Numbered from the stretch's first letter, positions 17,920-27,019 are shown. The stretch: DNA of 64,000 nt from Daejeonella sp. H1SJ63 (GCF_029360775.1 NZ_JARKMZ010000035.1:1-64000), one strand, 5' to 3'. The notes: generated from the sequence alone by a model not told the origin. Program-made: numbers and translations.

Positions 17920-20019
17920 ATGAACAGTTTCAGAACAGAATTAGAGGATCCAATCGTCCAGAAGGATATTATTGATCTCGAGAGAAAGATCAGGGAATTT
18001 CGTGAAGGTAAAATTCATGATGAAAAATTCCGTAGTCTTCGTTTGGCACGCGGCATTTACGGACAGCGACAGCCTGGTGTGCAGATGATCAGAATAAAGC
18101 TTCCTTTTGGGAAGGTTACATTCAGGCAGATACTGAGGATAGCTGATATCTCTGATGAGTATGCAAGCAGTAATCTGCATTTGACTACCCGTCAGGATAT
18201 ACAGATTCATTATGTAAGTCTTGACCGTACCCCTGAGCTTTGGGCTAAGCTTGAGCAGGATGATATCACTCTTCGCGAAGCATGTGGTAATACAGTCAGA
18301 AATGTGACTGCCTCGCCAACTTCGGGTATTGATCCGAATGAGCCTTTTGATGTTTCGCCGTATGCACATGCTACCTTTAAGTATTTTCTGAGAAACCCGA
18401 TCTGTCAGGAAATGGGCAGAAAGTTTAAGATTGCATTCTCCTCAAGTGATGCTGATACGGCATTCAGCTATATACATGATCTTGGATTTATTCCAAAGCA
18501 GATCATTAAGCAGGGTAAAGAATACCGTGGATTTAAGGTATTGTTTGGTGGCGGTCTCGGAGCCCAGCCTTCCATTGCCCACATGGTTAATGAGTTTCTG
18601 CCTGAGGATGAACTCATACCTTTTATTGAGTCGACATTAAGGGTATTTGATCGTTATGGCGAGCGAAATAACAGAAATAAGGCAAGAATGAAGTTTTTGG
18701 TGGCCAAGTTAGGCTTGGAGGAGGTCCTCAGACTGATAGAAGAGGAAAAGCTTGCCAATAAATCCAAAATATATACAATTGATCGTGGTGCAGTTGATCT
18801 GCCTCAGATTCCTGAACCACAACTATTGCCTGAAGCGATAATTTCAGACCAGTTCATGTATCAAAGATGGTTGGATACCAATGTTTTTGAACAGAAGCAG
18901 GAGGGTTTTTACGGAGTTTATATTAAGGTTACTACCGGCGATATTCCTACTTCAAAGGCAAGAAAATTTATTGCGGCAATCAGCGGACTTGTAGCTGATG
19001 AGATTCGTGTAACGATCAATCAGGGTTTGCTGCTTAAATATGTAAGGAAAGAAGCACTTCCGGTTTTATTTGAAAGACTTAAGGAATTGGATTTTGTTAA
19101 GCCCGGTTTTGACAGCGTAGCTGATGTGACCACTTGTCCGGGAACAGATACCTGTAACCTTGGAATTTCAAACAGTACAGAGCTTGCCCGTGTTCTGGAA
19201 GATCTGATTGCAGATGAGTATGATGAACTGATCGAAAATCAGGATATAAAAATTAAGATCAGCGGCTGTATGAACAGTTGTGGTCAGCATGGACTTGCAC
19301 AGATTGGCTTTCACGGAAGTTCATTGAAGGCTGCAGGAAAGGTTGTTCCGGCGGCACAGGTTTTACTCGGAGGGGGTACACTTGGTGATGGTGCAGGTAG
19401 AGCAGCAGATAAAGTGATTAAGGTTCCAAGTAAAAGAACAAAAGATGTGGTACGATTTATTCTTGATGATTTCAGTGAAAGGAAGATCGGGGACGAACTC
19501 TTTAATGATTTTTATGATCGGTTAGGGAAAGATCATTTTTATCAGTTGCTGAAACCGCTCGCCGATCTGAGTACCTTAAGCCCTGAAGAGTTTGTAGACT
19601 GGGGGCATGAAGAGACCTTTGAAACGGCTATCGGTGTTGGAGAATGTGCAGGTGTAATGATAGACCTTGTCTCAACTTTATTGCTTGAGGCCGAAGAAAA
19701 GCTGCAATGGGCTGTAGATTCATTTGAAAGCAAGGCGTATGCTGATTCAATTTATCATTCATACAGTGTATTCATCAGCAGCGCAAAAGCCATGCTGCTT
19801 GATAAAGGAATTAACAGCAGCACTCAGGTTGGAATTATTCGTGATTTCGATGAGCAATTTTCAGGAAATATTGTGCCTGCAGAGTTTGCAAGTTTCAATG
19901 AACTGATACTTCAGATCAATAAAAATGAACCATCGGCAGAGTTTGCCGGGAAATATCTGGAGTCAACAGTTGATTTTATTAAAAGGATTAAAGAATATAA
20001 GGAGTCAGTGCAATTATGA
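17920..20019 (+). CDS. Sulfite (nitrite/sulfite) reductase with C-terminal HEPN-like domain
   Basis: A siroheme and 4Fe-4S enzyme that reduces sulfite to sulfide. It has two ferredoxin-like/siroheme-binding halves, with CGNTVRNVTASP near 125 and the cluster cysteines Cys406, Cys412, Cys450 and Cys454 (TCPGTDTC, SGCMNSC). Beyond the catalytic core, roughly residues 570-699 form an all-helical domain (LLEAEEKLQWAVDSFESKAYADSIYHSYSVFISSAKAML) of HEPN type, which makes the protein about 130 residues longer than simple reductases. The neighbours (siroheme synthesis, cysH, cysD, cysN, metZ) point to assimilatory sulfite reduction. The next gene overlaps its stop (ATGA). Confidence 0.92.
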   Translation: MNSFRTELEDPIVQKDIIDLERKIREFREGKIHDEKFRSLRLARGIYGQRQPGVQMIRIKLPFGKVTFRQILRIADISDEYASSNLHLTTRQDIQIHYVSLDRTPELWAKLEQDDITLREACGNTVRNVTASPTSGIDPNEPFDVSPYAHATFKYFLRNPICQEMGRKFKIAFSSSDADTAFSYIHDLGFIPKQIIKQGKEYRGFKVLFGGGLGAQPSIAHMVNEFLPEDELIPFIESTLRVFDRYGERNNRNKARMKFLVAKLGLEEVLRLIEEEKLANKSKIYTIDRGAVDLPQIPEPQLLPEAIISDQFMYQRWLDTNVFEQKQEGFYGVYIKVTTGDIPTSKARKFIAAISGLVADEIRVTINQGLLLKYVRKEALPVLFERLKELDFVKPGFDSVADVTTCPGTDTCNLGISNSTELARVLEDLIADEYDELIENQDIKIKISGCMNSCGQHGLAQIGFHGSSLKAAGKVVPAAQVLLGGGTLGDGAGRAADKVIKVPSKRTKDVVRFILDDFSERKIGDELFNDFYDRLGKDHFYQLLKPLADLSTLSPEEFVDWGHEETFETAIGVGECAGVMIDLVSTLLLEAEEKLQWAVDSFESKAYADSIYHSYSVFISSAKAMLLDKGINSSTQVGIIRDFDEQFSGNIVPAEFASFNELILQINKNEPSAEFAGKYLESTVDFIKRIKEYKESVQL

Positions 20020-20807
20020 TACTCAATCAGATAAAAAAGGAAATTAAAGAACCAAGGATTACTTTGGTAGGAGCAGGTCCGGGTGATGCGGAGCTGATCA
20101 GTCTGAAAGGCGTTAGGATACTAAAATCAGCTGATGTAGTATTATATGATGCTTTGGTGAACAGTGAATTACTTGATTTTGCACCCGAGAATGCTATTAA
20201 AGTGTACGTTGGAAAACGTTCAGGTGATCATTCTTATTCGCAGGCTGCTGTAAATAAGCTGATGATTGATTATGCACTCAATTTTGGGCATGTTGTTCGT
20301 TTAAAAGGTGGCGATCCCTTTGTGTTTGGCCGTGGTTTTGAAGAACTTGAAATGGCGGCATCATACAGTATTCCGGCAGAGGTTGTGCCCGGAATTTCGA
20401 GCAGTATTTCTGTACCTGCACTGCAGGGAATACCGGTCACACATCGTGGGGCGAGTGAAAGTTTTTGGGTAATAACCGGTACAACAAGCTCCGGAACAAT
20501 TTCAAAAGATCTCTATACAGCGGCTAAAACCGATGCTACTATTGTGGTATTGATGGGTATCAAAAAGCTGAAAGAAATCGCTGAGATTTTTGTTGCCGAA
20601 GGGAAAAGCCGTTTGCCGGTAGCAGTGATACAGAATGGTTCAATGGAAAACGAAAAGGTGGCTGTAGCTACTGCAGGTACAATTTTCGAGGCAGCCCAGG
20701 ATAAAAAAATAGATTCTCCGGCATTAATAATATTCGGTGAAGTTGTGGGTCTGCATTCTTTGTTTCAGCCGATTAAAGCATTTTATGAGCTCTCAGAGCA
20801 GGAATGA
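20016..20807 (+). CDS. cobA: Uroporphyrinogen-III C-methyltransferase
   Basis: It methylates uroporphyrinogen III at C2 and C7 using SAM to give precorrin-2, the siroheme precursor needed by the reductase just upstream. Visible family motifs are TLVGAGPGDAELISLKG at the N-terminus, VRLKGGDPFVFGRG near 92-105, the VVPGISSS loop and the GIPVTHRG segment. The 263-residue length is usual for a single-function SUMT. The start overlaps the reductase stop by four bases, indicating translational coupling, and its end overlaps the next start. Confidence 0.95.
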   Translation: MILNQIKKEIKEPRITLVGAGPGDAELISLKGVRILKSADVVLYDALVNSELLDFAPENAIKVYVGKRSGDHSYSQAAVNKLMIDYALNFGHVVRLKGGDPFVFGRGFEELEMAASYSIPAEVVPGISSSISVPALQGIPVTHRGASESFWVITGTTSSGTISKDLYTAAKTDATIVVLMGIKKLKEIAEIFVAEGKSRLPVAVIQNGSMENEKVAVATAGTIFEAAQDKKIDSPALIIFGEVVGLHSLFQPIKAFYELSEQE

Positions 20808-21486
20808 TATTGAATCTGAATCAGGAAATCAATTATTTCCGGTATTCCTTAAGCTGAATCAGCTTAGGGTTTTACTGGTTGGAGCCGGCAATATTGGCTA
20901 TGAAAAAATCAGGGCCTTGCTGAGTAACAGTCCTGAAGCATCTATAGATATCGTTGCAGAGACTTATTTGCCGGAGCTTCTTGATTATGTGTCATTATTT
21001 CCAAAGGTTAAGCTTCATTTTAAAAGGTTTGAAAAAAGTGATTTGTCAGGGCATGATTTAGTGATCATTGCAACAGGGAATAATGAACTGAATGTAGCCA
21101 TCAGAGAGTCGGCCAGAGAACTGAATCTTCTGATAAATGTTGCCGATAAACCTGATTTGTGCGATTTCTATCTCGGTTCTGTTGTTAAAAAGGGCAACCT
21201 GAAGATTGGTATTTCTACCAATGGGAAATCGCCTACGATTGCAAAAAGATTAAAAGAGCTTTTTCAGGAAAGCCTGCCTGATGAACTGGATCAAACTCTG
21301 GATCAGATGAATAAGTTAAGAAATAATCTGAAGGGTGATTTTGCTCATAAAGTAAATGAGCTTAACAAAGTAACTTCGGTTTTGATTAGTGAAACAGCAG
21401 CGAAAAATAAAGCCAAAAGCAAATGGTATCTGATGCTTGCACTGTTATTTGCAGGCCTTATTTTATCTGGCTTAGTACTATGGTAA
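20785..21486 (+). CDS. Precorrin-2 dehydrogenase / sirohydrochlorin ferrochelatase (CysG N-terminal/Met8-like)
   Basis: It should oxidise precorrin-2 with NAD+ and insert iron to complete siroheme. The Rossmann motif VLLVGAGNIGYEKIRALL follows the conserved LFPVFLKLNQLR opening, then IIATGNNELN, NVADKPDLCDFYLGSVVKKGNLKIGISTNGKSPTIAKRLKE. A single hydrophobic helix (WYLMLALLFAGLILSGLVLW) ends the protein, so it is probably membrane-tethered, which is common in Bacteroidota versions. I chose ATG 20785, overlapping cobA by 23 bases; the frame is open 16 codons further up but inside cobA. Confidence 0.9.
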   Translation: MSSQSRNDIESESGNQLFPVFLKLNQLRVLLVGAGNIGYEKIRALLSNSPEASIDIVAETYLPELLDYVSLFPKVKLHFKRFEKSDLSGHDLVIIATGNNELNVAIRESARELNLLINVADKPDLCDFYLGSVVKKGNLKIGISTNGKSPTIAKRLKELFQESLPDELDQTLDQMNKLRNNLKGDFAHKVNELNKVTSVLISETAAKNKAKSKWYLMLALLFAGLILSGLVLW

Positions 21487-21553
21487 TTTCTTTGTCGAAA
21501 AAATCTGCATTTTAAATCAGTAATGAACATCTGTTATAATTTATTTAATTAAG

Positions 21554-21561
21554 TATTTTTG
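21554..21561 (+). promoter_or_regulatory. Internal -7 promoter element before metZ
   Basis: TATTTTTG matches TAnnTTTG exactly and lies 18 bases before the metZ ATG, after a 93-base gap in an otherwise tightly packed operon. It would let metZ-cysHDN be transcribed without the upstream attenuator. Confidence 0.5.
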
Positions 21562-21579
21562 CCGAAACCCATCTTAAAA

Positions 21580-22746
21580 ATGAAACAACAATCCAAGCTT
21601 ATCCGGACTCAGGCAAACAGATCTTATAACAGAGAGCATTCAGTGCCTTTATATTTAACATCGAGTTTTGTGTTTGATGATGCAGAACATGGCAGGGCTA
21701 TGTTTGCTGATGAAATTGAAGGCAATATATATTCACGATATTCCAACCCAAATACCACTGAATTCATAGAAAAAATCCGTGAGTTTGAAGGTGCAGAAGC
21801 TGGTTTGGCCTTTTCATCGGGAATGGCGGCAGTTTTTGCATCCATTGCAGGACTATTGCGCAGCGGAGATCATATTGTGGCATTCCGCTCTATTTTTGGT
21901 TCCACACATCAGCTGTTTACTCAATTACTTCCGCGCTGGGGTATCACCACAACTTATGTGGATGCATCCAGACCTGAAGATTTTGAAGCGGCATTACGCC
22001 CTGAAACGAAAATGGTATTTCTGGAGACCCCTTCAAACCCGGGTTTGGAGCTGGTTGATCTGGAATGGCTTGGTAAGCTTAAGCAGAAGCACAATTTTAT
22101 ACTTAATGTGGATAATTGCTTTGCAACCCCATATCTGCAAAATCCAATCAAGTTTGGGGCCGATCTGGTAAGCCATTCAGCTACAAAATATATGGATGGA
22201 CAGGGAAGGGTTCTGGGAGGTGTGGTTGTAGGCCGTCAGGATCTGATGAAAGAACTGATGTTTTTTATCCGTCATACAGGTCCGGCGATGTCGGCATTCA
22301 ATGCCTGGACAATTTCAAAGAGTCTGGAAACACTCGGTGTAAGAATGGACCGTCATTGCAGTAATGCTTTGAAAGTAGCCGAAACGCTTGAACAGCATGC
22401 CGAAGTAGAGGTGGTTCGCTATCCTCATCTGCCTTCGCATCCTCAGTATGAATTGGCTAAGCGTCAGATGAAACAGGGTGGAGGTATTGTAACCTTTATT
22501 GTTAAAGGTGGTTTTGATCGTGCCAAAAGATTCATGGATGAATTGAAGATGATCAAATTGTCGCCAAATCTTGGAGATACCAGATCGATTGTTACTCATC
22601 CGGCATCAACCACACATTCTAAATTAAGTGATGCAGAACGTGCCCAAATAGGAATTTATCCGGGTAGCATAAGAGTTTCGGTAGGTATTGAAGATATTGA
22701 AGATATCCTTGCAGATATCACAGGTGCATTAGATAATTCTAAATAA
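21580..22746 (+). CDS. metZ: O-succinylhomoserine sulfhydrylase (Cys/Met metabolism PLP enzyme)
   Basis: A PLP enzyme of the cystathionine gamma-synthase family, 388 residues. The PLP lysine is Lys203 in SHSATKYMDGQ; other family marks are the N-terminal TRYSNPN-like YSRYSNPNTTEF, EGAEAGLAFSSGMAA and VSVGIEDIEDI at the end. Position next to sulfide production and before cysH favours direct sulfhydrylation of an activated homoserine to homocysteine, hence MetZ rather than MetB; this choice is inference from context. ATG 21580 is preferred to a TTG at 21559, which overlaps the promoter element. The stop directly abuts the cysH ATG. Confidence 0.88.
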   Translation: MKQQSKLIRTQANRSYNREHSVPLYLTSSFVFDDAEHGRAMFADEIEGNIYSRYSNPNTTEFIEKIREFEGAEAGLAFSSGMAAVFASIAGLLRSGDHIVAFRSIFGSTHQLFTQLLPRWGITTTYVDASRPEDFEAALRPETKMVFLETPSNPGLELVDLEWLGKLKQKHNFILNVDNCFATPYLQNPIKFGADLVSHSATKYMDGQGRVLGGVVVGRQDLMKELMFFIRHTGPAMSAFNAWTISKSLETLGVRMDRHCSNALKVAETLEQHAEVEVVRYPHLPSHPQYELAKRQMKQGGGIVTFIVKGGFDRAKRFMDELKMIKLSPNLGDTRSIVTHPASTTHSKLSDAERAQIGIYPGSIRVSVGIEDIEDILADITGALDNSK

Positions 22747-23445
22747 ATGAACAGATCAGAGGAAATACTAAAGGAGATTAAGGGATTTGGAATAGAGCAA
22801 AGCCTTGAATATTTTGCTTCACAGTTTCCTGAACAAGTTGTATTCTCAACCAGTTTCGGATGGGAAGATCAGGTAATTTCTCATATGATCTTTTCAAATA
22901 AACTCCCGATCAAGGTCTTTACCCTTGAAACGGGAAGATTGTTTCCTGAAACTTACTATGTCTGGAATCGCACCCTCGAAAAATATGCTACTCATATTCA
23001 TGCTTTTTATCCGGATACGGAGGCAGTAGAGAAAATGGTTAGTACTAAAGGTCCGAGCAGCTTTTATGATTCAGTTGAAAATCGTAAGGAATGCTGTGGG
23101 ATAAGAAAGGTAGAGCCTTTGAAAAGGGCTCTTGCCGGAAATTCATTATGGATTACCGGGATCCGTGCCGAACAATCTATGAACAGAGAGCATATGCTTT
23201 CTGTAGAATGGGATGAAGCTAATCAGATTCATAAGTTTCACCCTATTTTCGACTGGACACTCGATCAGGTAAAGGAATATATTAAAGAACACAATATCCC
23301 TTATAATCCTCTGCATGATAAAGGTTTCCCAAGCATTGGATGTGCTCCATGTACCAGAGCGGTTAAGGAAGGAGAGGATTTCAGGGCAGGCCGTTGGTGG
23401 TGGGAGGATCAGAGTAAGAAAGAATGTGGATTGCACTCTTCCTGA
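22747..23445 (+). CDS. cysH: Adenylyl-sulfate reductase (4Fe-4S type CysH)
   Basis: It reduces activated sulfate to sulfite using thioredoxin. The cluster cysteines of the assimilatory APS reductase type are all present: Cys116-Cys117 (ECCGIRK) and Cys199/Cys202 (CAPC), with the catalytic thiol Cys227 in the C-terminal ECGLH. The P-loop-like FSTSFGWEDQ is at 33-42. The paired-Cys cluster, together with absence of an APS kinase gene in this operon, points to APS rather than PAPS as substrate. The ATG follows the metZ stop with no gap; cysD begins 45 bases later. Confidence 0.93.
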   Translation: MNRSEEILKEIKGFGIEQSLEYFASQFPEQVVFSTSFGWEDQVISHMIFSNKLPIKVFTLETGRLFPETYYVWNRTLEKYATHIHAFYPDTEAVEKMVSTKGPSSFYDSVENRKECCGIRKVEPLKRALAGNSLWITGIRAEQSMNREHMLSVEWDEANQIHKFHPIFDWTLDQVKEYIKEHNIPYNPLHDKGFPSIGCAPCTRAVKEGEDFRAGRWWWEDQSKKECGLHSS

Positions 23446-23490
23446 TACAATAGAATTTATCGCAGATGATGCGCTATTTATATATAATTT

Positions 23491-24396
23491 ATGACTAAAC
23501 AAGACACTACTTATTTAGACCAGCTGGAGGCCGAAGCAATTTATATATTGCGTGAGGTTGCCGGCCAGTTTGAAAAGCCCGCATTATTATTTTCGGGTGG
23601 AAAAGACTCTATTACCCTGGTTCGGCTTGCCGAAAAGGCATTCAGACCGGGAAAATTTCCATTCCCGCTGGTTCATATTGATACCGGACATAATTTCCCG
23701 GAAACAATCCAGTTCAGGGATGATATGATTGAGAGAATTGGAGAAAAACTAATCATTGGCCATGTTCAGGATTCAATTGATCAGGGAAAAGTGATTGAAC
23801 AGACAGGTAAAAATGCCAGCAGAAATGCTTTACAGACGGTTACTTTGCTGGATACAATTGCAGAGAATAAGTTTGACGCCTGTATCGGTGGTGCACGCAG
23901 AGACGAGGAAAAAGCACGCGCCAAGGAAAGAATTTTTTCTGTACGTGATGAATTTGGTCAGTGGGACCCTAAGCGTCAGCGCCCGGAACTTTGGAATATT
24001 TACAATGGAAGAATTCATAAGGGAGAGAATGTAAGGGTATTTCCGATCAGTAACTGGACTGAGCTTGATGTTTGGAATTATATCCGAAGGGAAAATATTG
24101 ATCTGCCTTCAATCTATTTTGCACATGAACGCGATGTGATTACCCGTAATGGTCAGCTAATGGCTGCAGCAGATTGTTTGAATATGGATGCAGATGATAT
24201 CATTGAACGCAGGAATGTTCGTTTCAGAACAGTTGGTGATATGACCTGTACTGCTGCCGTTGAATCGGATGCTGATCAGATCGATGATATCATTGAAGAA
24301 ATAAGAATGTCAAAAATTAGTGAACGCGGAGCCAGAATGGATGATAAAGTATCTGAGGCTGCCATGGAAGACCGTAAGAAGGGGGGATATTTTTAA
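23491..24396 (+). CDS. cysD: Sulfate adenylyltransferase subunit 2
   Basis: The catalytic ATP sulfurylase subunit, which forms APS from sulfate and ATP with CysN GTPase as partner. It has the PP-loop FSGGKDS at 34-40, HIDTGHNFPETIQFRD, GGARRDEEKARAKERIFSVRDEFGQWDPKRQRPELWN and the C-terminal RNVRFRTVGDMTCT. At 301 residues it is full length. One base separates its stop from the cysN start. Confidence 0.97.
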   Translation: MTKQDTTYLDQLEAEAIYILREVAGQFEKPALLFSGGKDSITLVRLAEKAFRPGKFPFPLVHIDTGHNFPETIQFRDDMIERIGEKLIIGHVQDSIDQGKVIEQTGKNASRNALQTVTLLDTIAENKFDACIGGARRDEEKARAKERIFSVRDEFGQWDPKRQRPELWNIYNGRIHKGENVRVFPISNWTELDVWNYIRRENIDLPSIYFAHERDVITRNGQLMAAADCLNMDADDIIERRNVRFRTVGDMTCTAAVESDADQIDDIIEEIRMSKISERGARMDDKVSEAAMEDRKKGGYF

Positions 24397-24397
24397 T

Positions 24398-25648
24398 ATG
24401 GATTTACTTAAATTTTTTACCGCCGGAAGTGTTGACGACGGAAAGAGTACATTGATTGGAAGATTGCTGTATGACAGCGAATCTATATTGGCTGATCAGC
24501 TGGAGGCTTTACAACAGTCGAACAGAAAAAATGATGATGGTACCATCGATCTTGCGATTTTAACTGACGGACTTAAAGCTGAACGTGAGCAGGGAATCAC
24601 TATTGATGTTGCATACAAATATTTCCAGACAGACAAAAGAAAGTTTATCATTGCAGATACTCCGGGGCATATTCAGTATACCAGAAACATGGTTACCGGT
24701 GCTTCTAACTCGGATCTTGCAATTATTCTTGTTGATGCCCGTAATGGTGTGGTTGAGCAAACCATTCGTCATTCGTTCCTTGTATCATTACTAGAATTGA
24801 AGCATGTGGTGGTATGTATCAATAAAATGGATATGGTTGATTACAGCGAATCTGTTTTTAATACCATCAAGGATGCATATTCTGATATTGCTGCCAAATT
24901 AAAAATCAAAGAAGTAACCTATATTCCTGTCAGTGCGCTGAAAGGGGATAATATTGTTAATAAATCAGAGCGTATGCCATGGTTTAGCGGTAAAAGTCTG
25001 CTCGACCATCTGGAAACAATCGAAGTTAATGAAGCTGAACTTTCAGCTCAGGCACGTATGCCTGTTCAATGGGTTATCAGGCCTCAGACAGATGAACTGC
25101 ATGATTATCGCGGCTATGCCGGTCGTGTATTGAGCGGTTCTTTTAAGGTTGGCGAGAAGATTACTGTGCTGCCTTCGGGTATTCATTCTGAAATCAGCAG
25201 GATTGAAACTTCCCTGAAAGATCAGAATGAAGTTCATAGCGGAATGTCTGTGACATTACATCTGAAAGATAATATAGATATCAGTCGTGGTGATATTGTT
25301 GTGAACTCATCAAATGAACCAATGGTTTCTCAGCAAATTGAAGCAGATCTCTGCTGGATGGATACCAGAGCTCTTGATCCATCCATAATGTACCTTGTTC
25401 AGCACAACAGCAAGCTAAGTAAGTGTAAAGTACAGGAGATTCTTCATAAAGTAAATATTAATACCCTTGAGAAAATCGATGCTGATGCATTTCAATTGAA
25501 TGACATTGGCCGTATTATTCTAAAGACTGCTGAACCTCTGGCATTTGATCCTTATCAGGACAATAAGCTGAACGGTGGGGCAATTCTGATTGATCCGCGT
25601 ACAAACCTTACTGTTGGTGCTCTGATGTTCAGGGCTAATGCCGGATAA
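24398..25648 (+). CDS. cysN: Sulfate adenylyltransferase subunit 1 (GTPase)
   Basis: The GTPase subunit that drives APS formation with CysD. It is EF-Tu-like, with G1 GSVDDGKST at 10-18, effector region REQGITIDVAYKYF, G3 DTPGH and G4 NKMD, followed by two beta-barrel domains. At 417 residues it has no fused APS kinase (CysC) domain. ATG 24398 is chosen because the conserved opening LLKFFTAGSVDDGKS follows directly; the frame is open into cysD but without similarity. A hairpin terminator follows. Confidence 0.96.
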   Translation: MDLLKFFTAGSVDDGKSTLIGRLLYDSESILADQLEALQQSNRKNDDGTIDLAILTDGLKAEREQGITIDVAYKYFQTDKRKFIIADTPGHIQYTRNMVTGASNSDLAIILVDARNGVVEQTIRHSFLVSLLELKHVVVCINKMDMVDYSESVFNTIKDAYSDIAAKLKIKEVTYIPVSALKGDNIVNKSERMPWFSGKSLLDHLETIEVNEAELSAQARMPVQWVIRPQTDELHDYRGYAGRVLSGSFKVGEKITVLPSGIHSEISRIETSLKDQNEVHSGMSVTLHLKDNIDISRGDIVVNSSNEPMVSQQIEADLCWMDTRALDPSIMYLVQHNSKLSKCKVQEILHKVNINTLEKIDADAFQLNDIGRIILKTAEPLAFDPYQDNKLNGGAILIDPRTNLTVGALMFRANAG

Positions 25649-25670
25649 ATACTCCTGATTATTTTCAGGC

Positions 25671-25708
25671 AAAGCACCTGCTCATCTATTGAGGAGGTGC
25701 TTTGTGTT
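25671..25708 (+). terminator. Terminator of the sulfur-assimilation operon
   Basis: AAAGCACCT and AGGTGCTTT form a 9-bp stem with a 15-base loop after cysN. The T-run is interrupted (TTTGTGTTT), so it is moderate in strength. Confidence 0.6.
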
Positions 25709-25760
25709 TATATGAGCATTTTATTGCAGGGAGCTAATGCCTGAATAAGGCAATATTCAC

Positions 25761-25768
25761 TAACTTTG
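25761..25768 (+). promoter_or_regulatory. -7 promoter element of the osmC-family gene
   Basis: TAACTTTG matches TAnnTTTG exactly, 17 bases before the GTG start. Confidence 0.5.
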
Positions 25769-25785
25769 CATAAATATTTCAAACC

Positions 25786-26205
25786 GTGAAAGTAGAATTA
25801 AAAAGAGTGAATGATGCGGTTCATTTCGAGGCATCATCACCGTCATCAACAGTAAAAGTACATATCGATGGTTCAGCTGAAATTGGCGGACAAGGATTAG
25901 GTGTTCGTCCGATGGAAATGGTGCTGATGGCGCTGGGTTCCTGCAGTTCACTCGATCTGGTGTCAATTCTAAAAAAGCAAAAACAGGAGATTAAGGATTT
26001 TTCAGTCACAGTTGAGGCTGAGCGCAGAGAGCAGGTTCCAAGTGTTTTTACGAAGATTCATATGAATTTTAAGCTTACAGGAGAAATCGATACTGCCAAA
26101 GCAGATCGTGCTGCTGAGCTTGCAGTTAAAAAATATTGCTCTGTACATGATATGCTGGTTGCCGGAGGAGTAGAAATCAATTACTCTCTGGAAATAAATC
26201 AATAA
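25786..26205 (+). CDS. OsmC-family peroxiredoxin-like protein
   Basis: A 139-residue OsmC/Ohr-fold protein, a family of thiol-dependent hydroperoxide reductases. The first family cysteine lies in MVLMALGSCSSLDLVSILKKQKQ (near residue 51) and the second in AVKKYCSVHDML near the C-terminus. The start is GTG at 25786 (MKVELKRVND); the promoter element just upstream leaves no room for a longer form. Proximity to the sulfur operon may be chance; a hairpin terminator separates them. Confidence 0.88.
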   Translation: MKVELKRVNDAVHFEASSPSSTVKVHIDGSAEIGGQGLGVRPMEMVLMALGSCSSLDLVSILKKQKQEIKDFSVTVEAERREQVPSVFTKIHMNFKLTGEIDTAKADRAAELAVKKYCSVHDMLVAGGVEINYSLEINQ

Positions 26206-26267
26206 TAAGATTTGCGTATCTATCTGATTTAACCTTTCCATTTTGTTCAGAATATAAGCTATTCCAG

Positions 26268-26305
26268 CCAGCCGGGGGTACTCTTTAGAATCCCCGGCTG
26301 GTTTA
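26268..26305 (+). terminator. Terminator after the osmC-family gene
   Basis: CCAGCCGGGG and CCCCGGCTGG form a perfect 10-bp GC-rich stem, followed by TTTAT. The gap 26206-26462 otherwise holds only the yceI promoter. Confidence 0.75.
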
Positions 26306-26430
26306 TGCATTTCCCATTTCGTTGAATTGCATCTCTGTTATTTTCCTCCCTCATCGGGACTTTAATTACCTCTGATTGCATGTGATTAACAAATGACTTT
26401 TCAATTACATGTTTAAACATCTATTTGTTT

Positions 26431-26438
26431 TACCTTTG
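26431..26438 (+). promoter_or_regulatory. -7 promoter element of the yceI-family gene
   Basis: TACCTTTG matches TAnnTTTG exactly, 24 bases before the ATG. Confidence 0.5.
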
Positions 26439-26462
26439 TATCATCAAATCAAAATCAAACAA

Positions 26463-27002
26463 ATGGAATCAGCAGTAAAAACTAAATGGGTTATAGATCC
26501 CTTACACTCAGAAGTTCACTTTAAAGTAAAACACCTTGTAATTTCAACAGTTACCGGAACTTTCAAATCATTTGACGGAAGTCTGGAAACAGAAGATGCC
26601 GATTTTCAGAATGCATCTATTGAATTTACCCTTGATGTAAACAGTATTGATACTAATCAGGAACAGCGTGATGTACACCTTAAATCAGCAGATTTCTTTG
26701 ATGCAGAGCAGTTTCCAAAAATTTCATTCAAATCTGCATCCTTCACTAAGGATGGTGATGATTATGAATTAAGCGGAGATCTTACGGTAAAGAATGTAAC
26801 TAAACCGGTTAAATTGAATGTTGAATACGGCGGTACTGCTACTGACTTCTACGGAAATGAAAAAGCAGGTTTCGAAGTTTCCGGAAAGATCAGTCGTAAA
26901 GAATTCGGACTTACCTGGGACGGTATTACCGAAGCGGGTGCGATTGTTGTTGGTGATGATATCAAACTGAACATTAATATTCAGTTAGCAAAGGAAGCAT
27001 AA
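26463..27002 (+). CDS. YceI-family lipocalin-like protein
   Basis: A 179-residue beta-barrel of the YceI family, which binds isoprenoid-type lipids in known members. The family pattern is clear: WVIDPLHSEVHFKVKHLVISTVTGTFKSFDG, then LDVNSIDTNQEQRDVHLKSADFFDAEQFPKISFKS and the late ISRKEFGLTWDG. There is no signal peptide from ATG 26463, so the protein is probably cytoplasmic here; an 18-codon upstream extension is possible but overlaps the promoter element. A strong terminator follows. Confidence 0.92.
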   Translation: MESAVKTKWVIDPLHSEVHFKVKHLVISTVTGTFKSFDGSLETEDADFQNASIEFTLDVNSIDTNQEQRDVHLKSADFFDAEQFPKISFKSASFTKDGDDYELSGDLTVKNVTKPVKLNVEYGGTATDFYGNEKAGFEVSGKISRKEFGLTWDGITEAGAIVVGDDIKLNINIQLAKEA

Positions 27003-27019
27003 TAACCAATTATATAGTG

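Noticed and set aside
21559-21579. Longer metZ from a TTG start
   Set aside because: The TTG overlaps the -7 promoter element and adds residues with no family similarity; ATG 21580 fits better.
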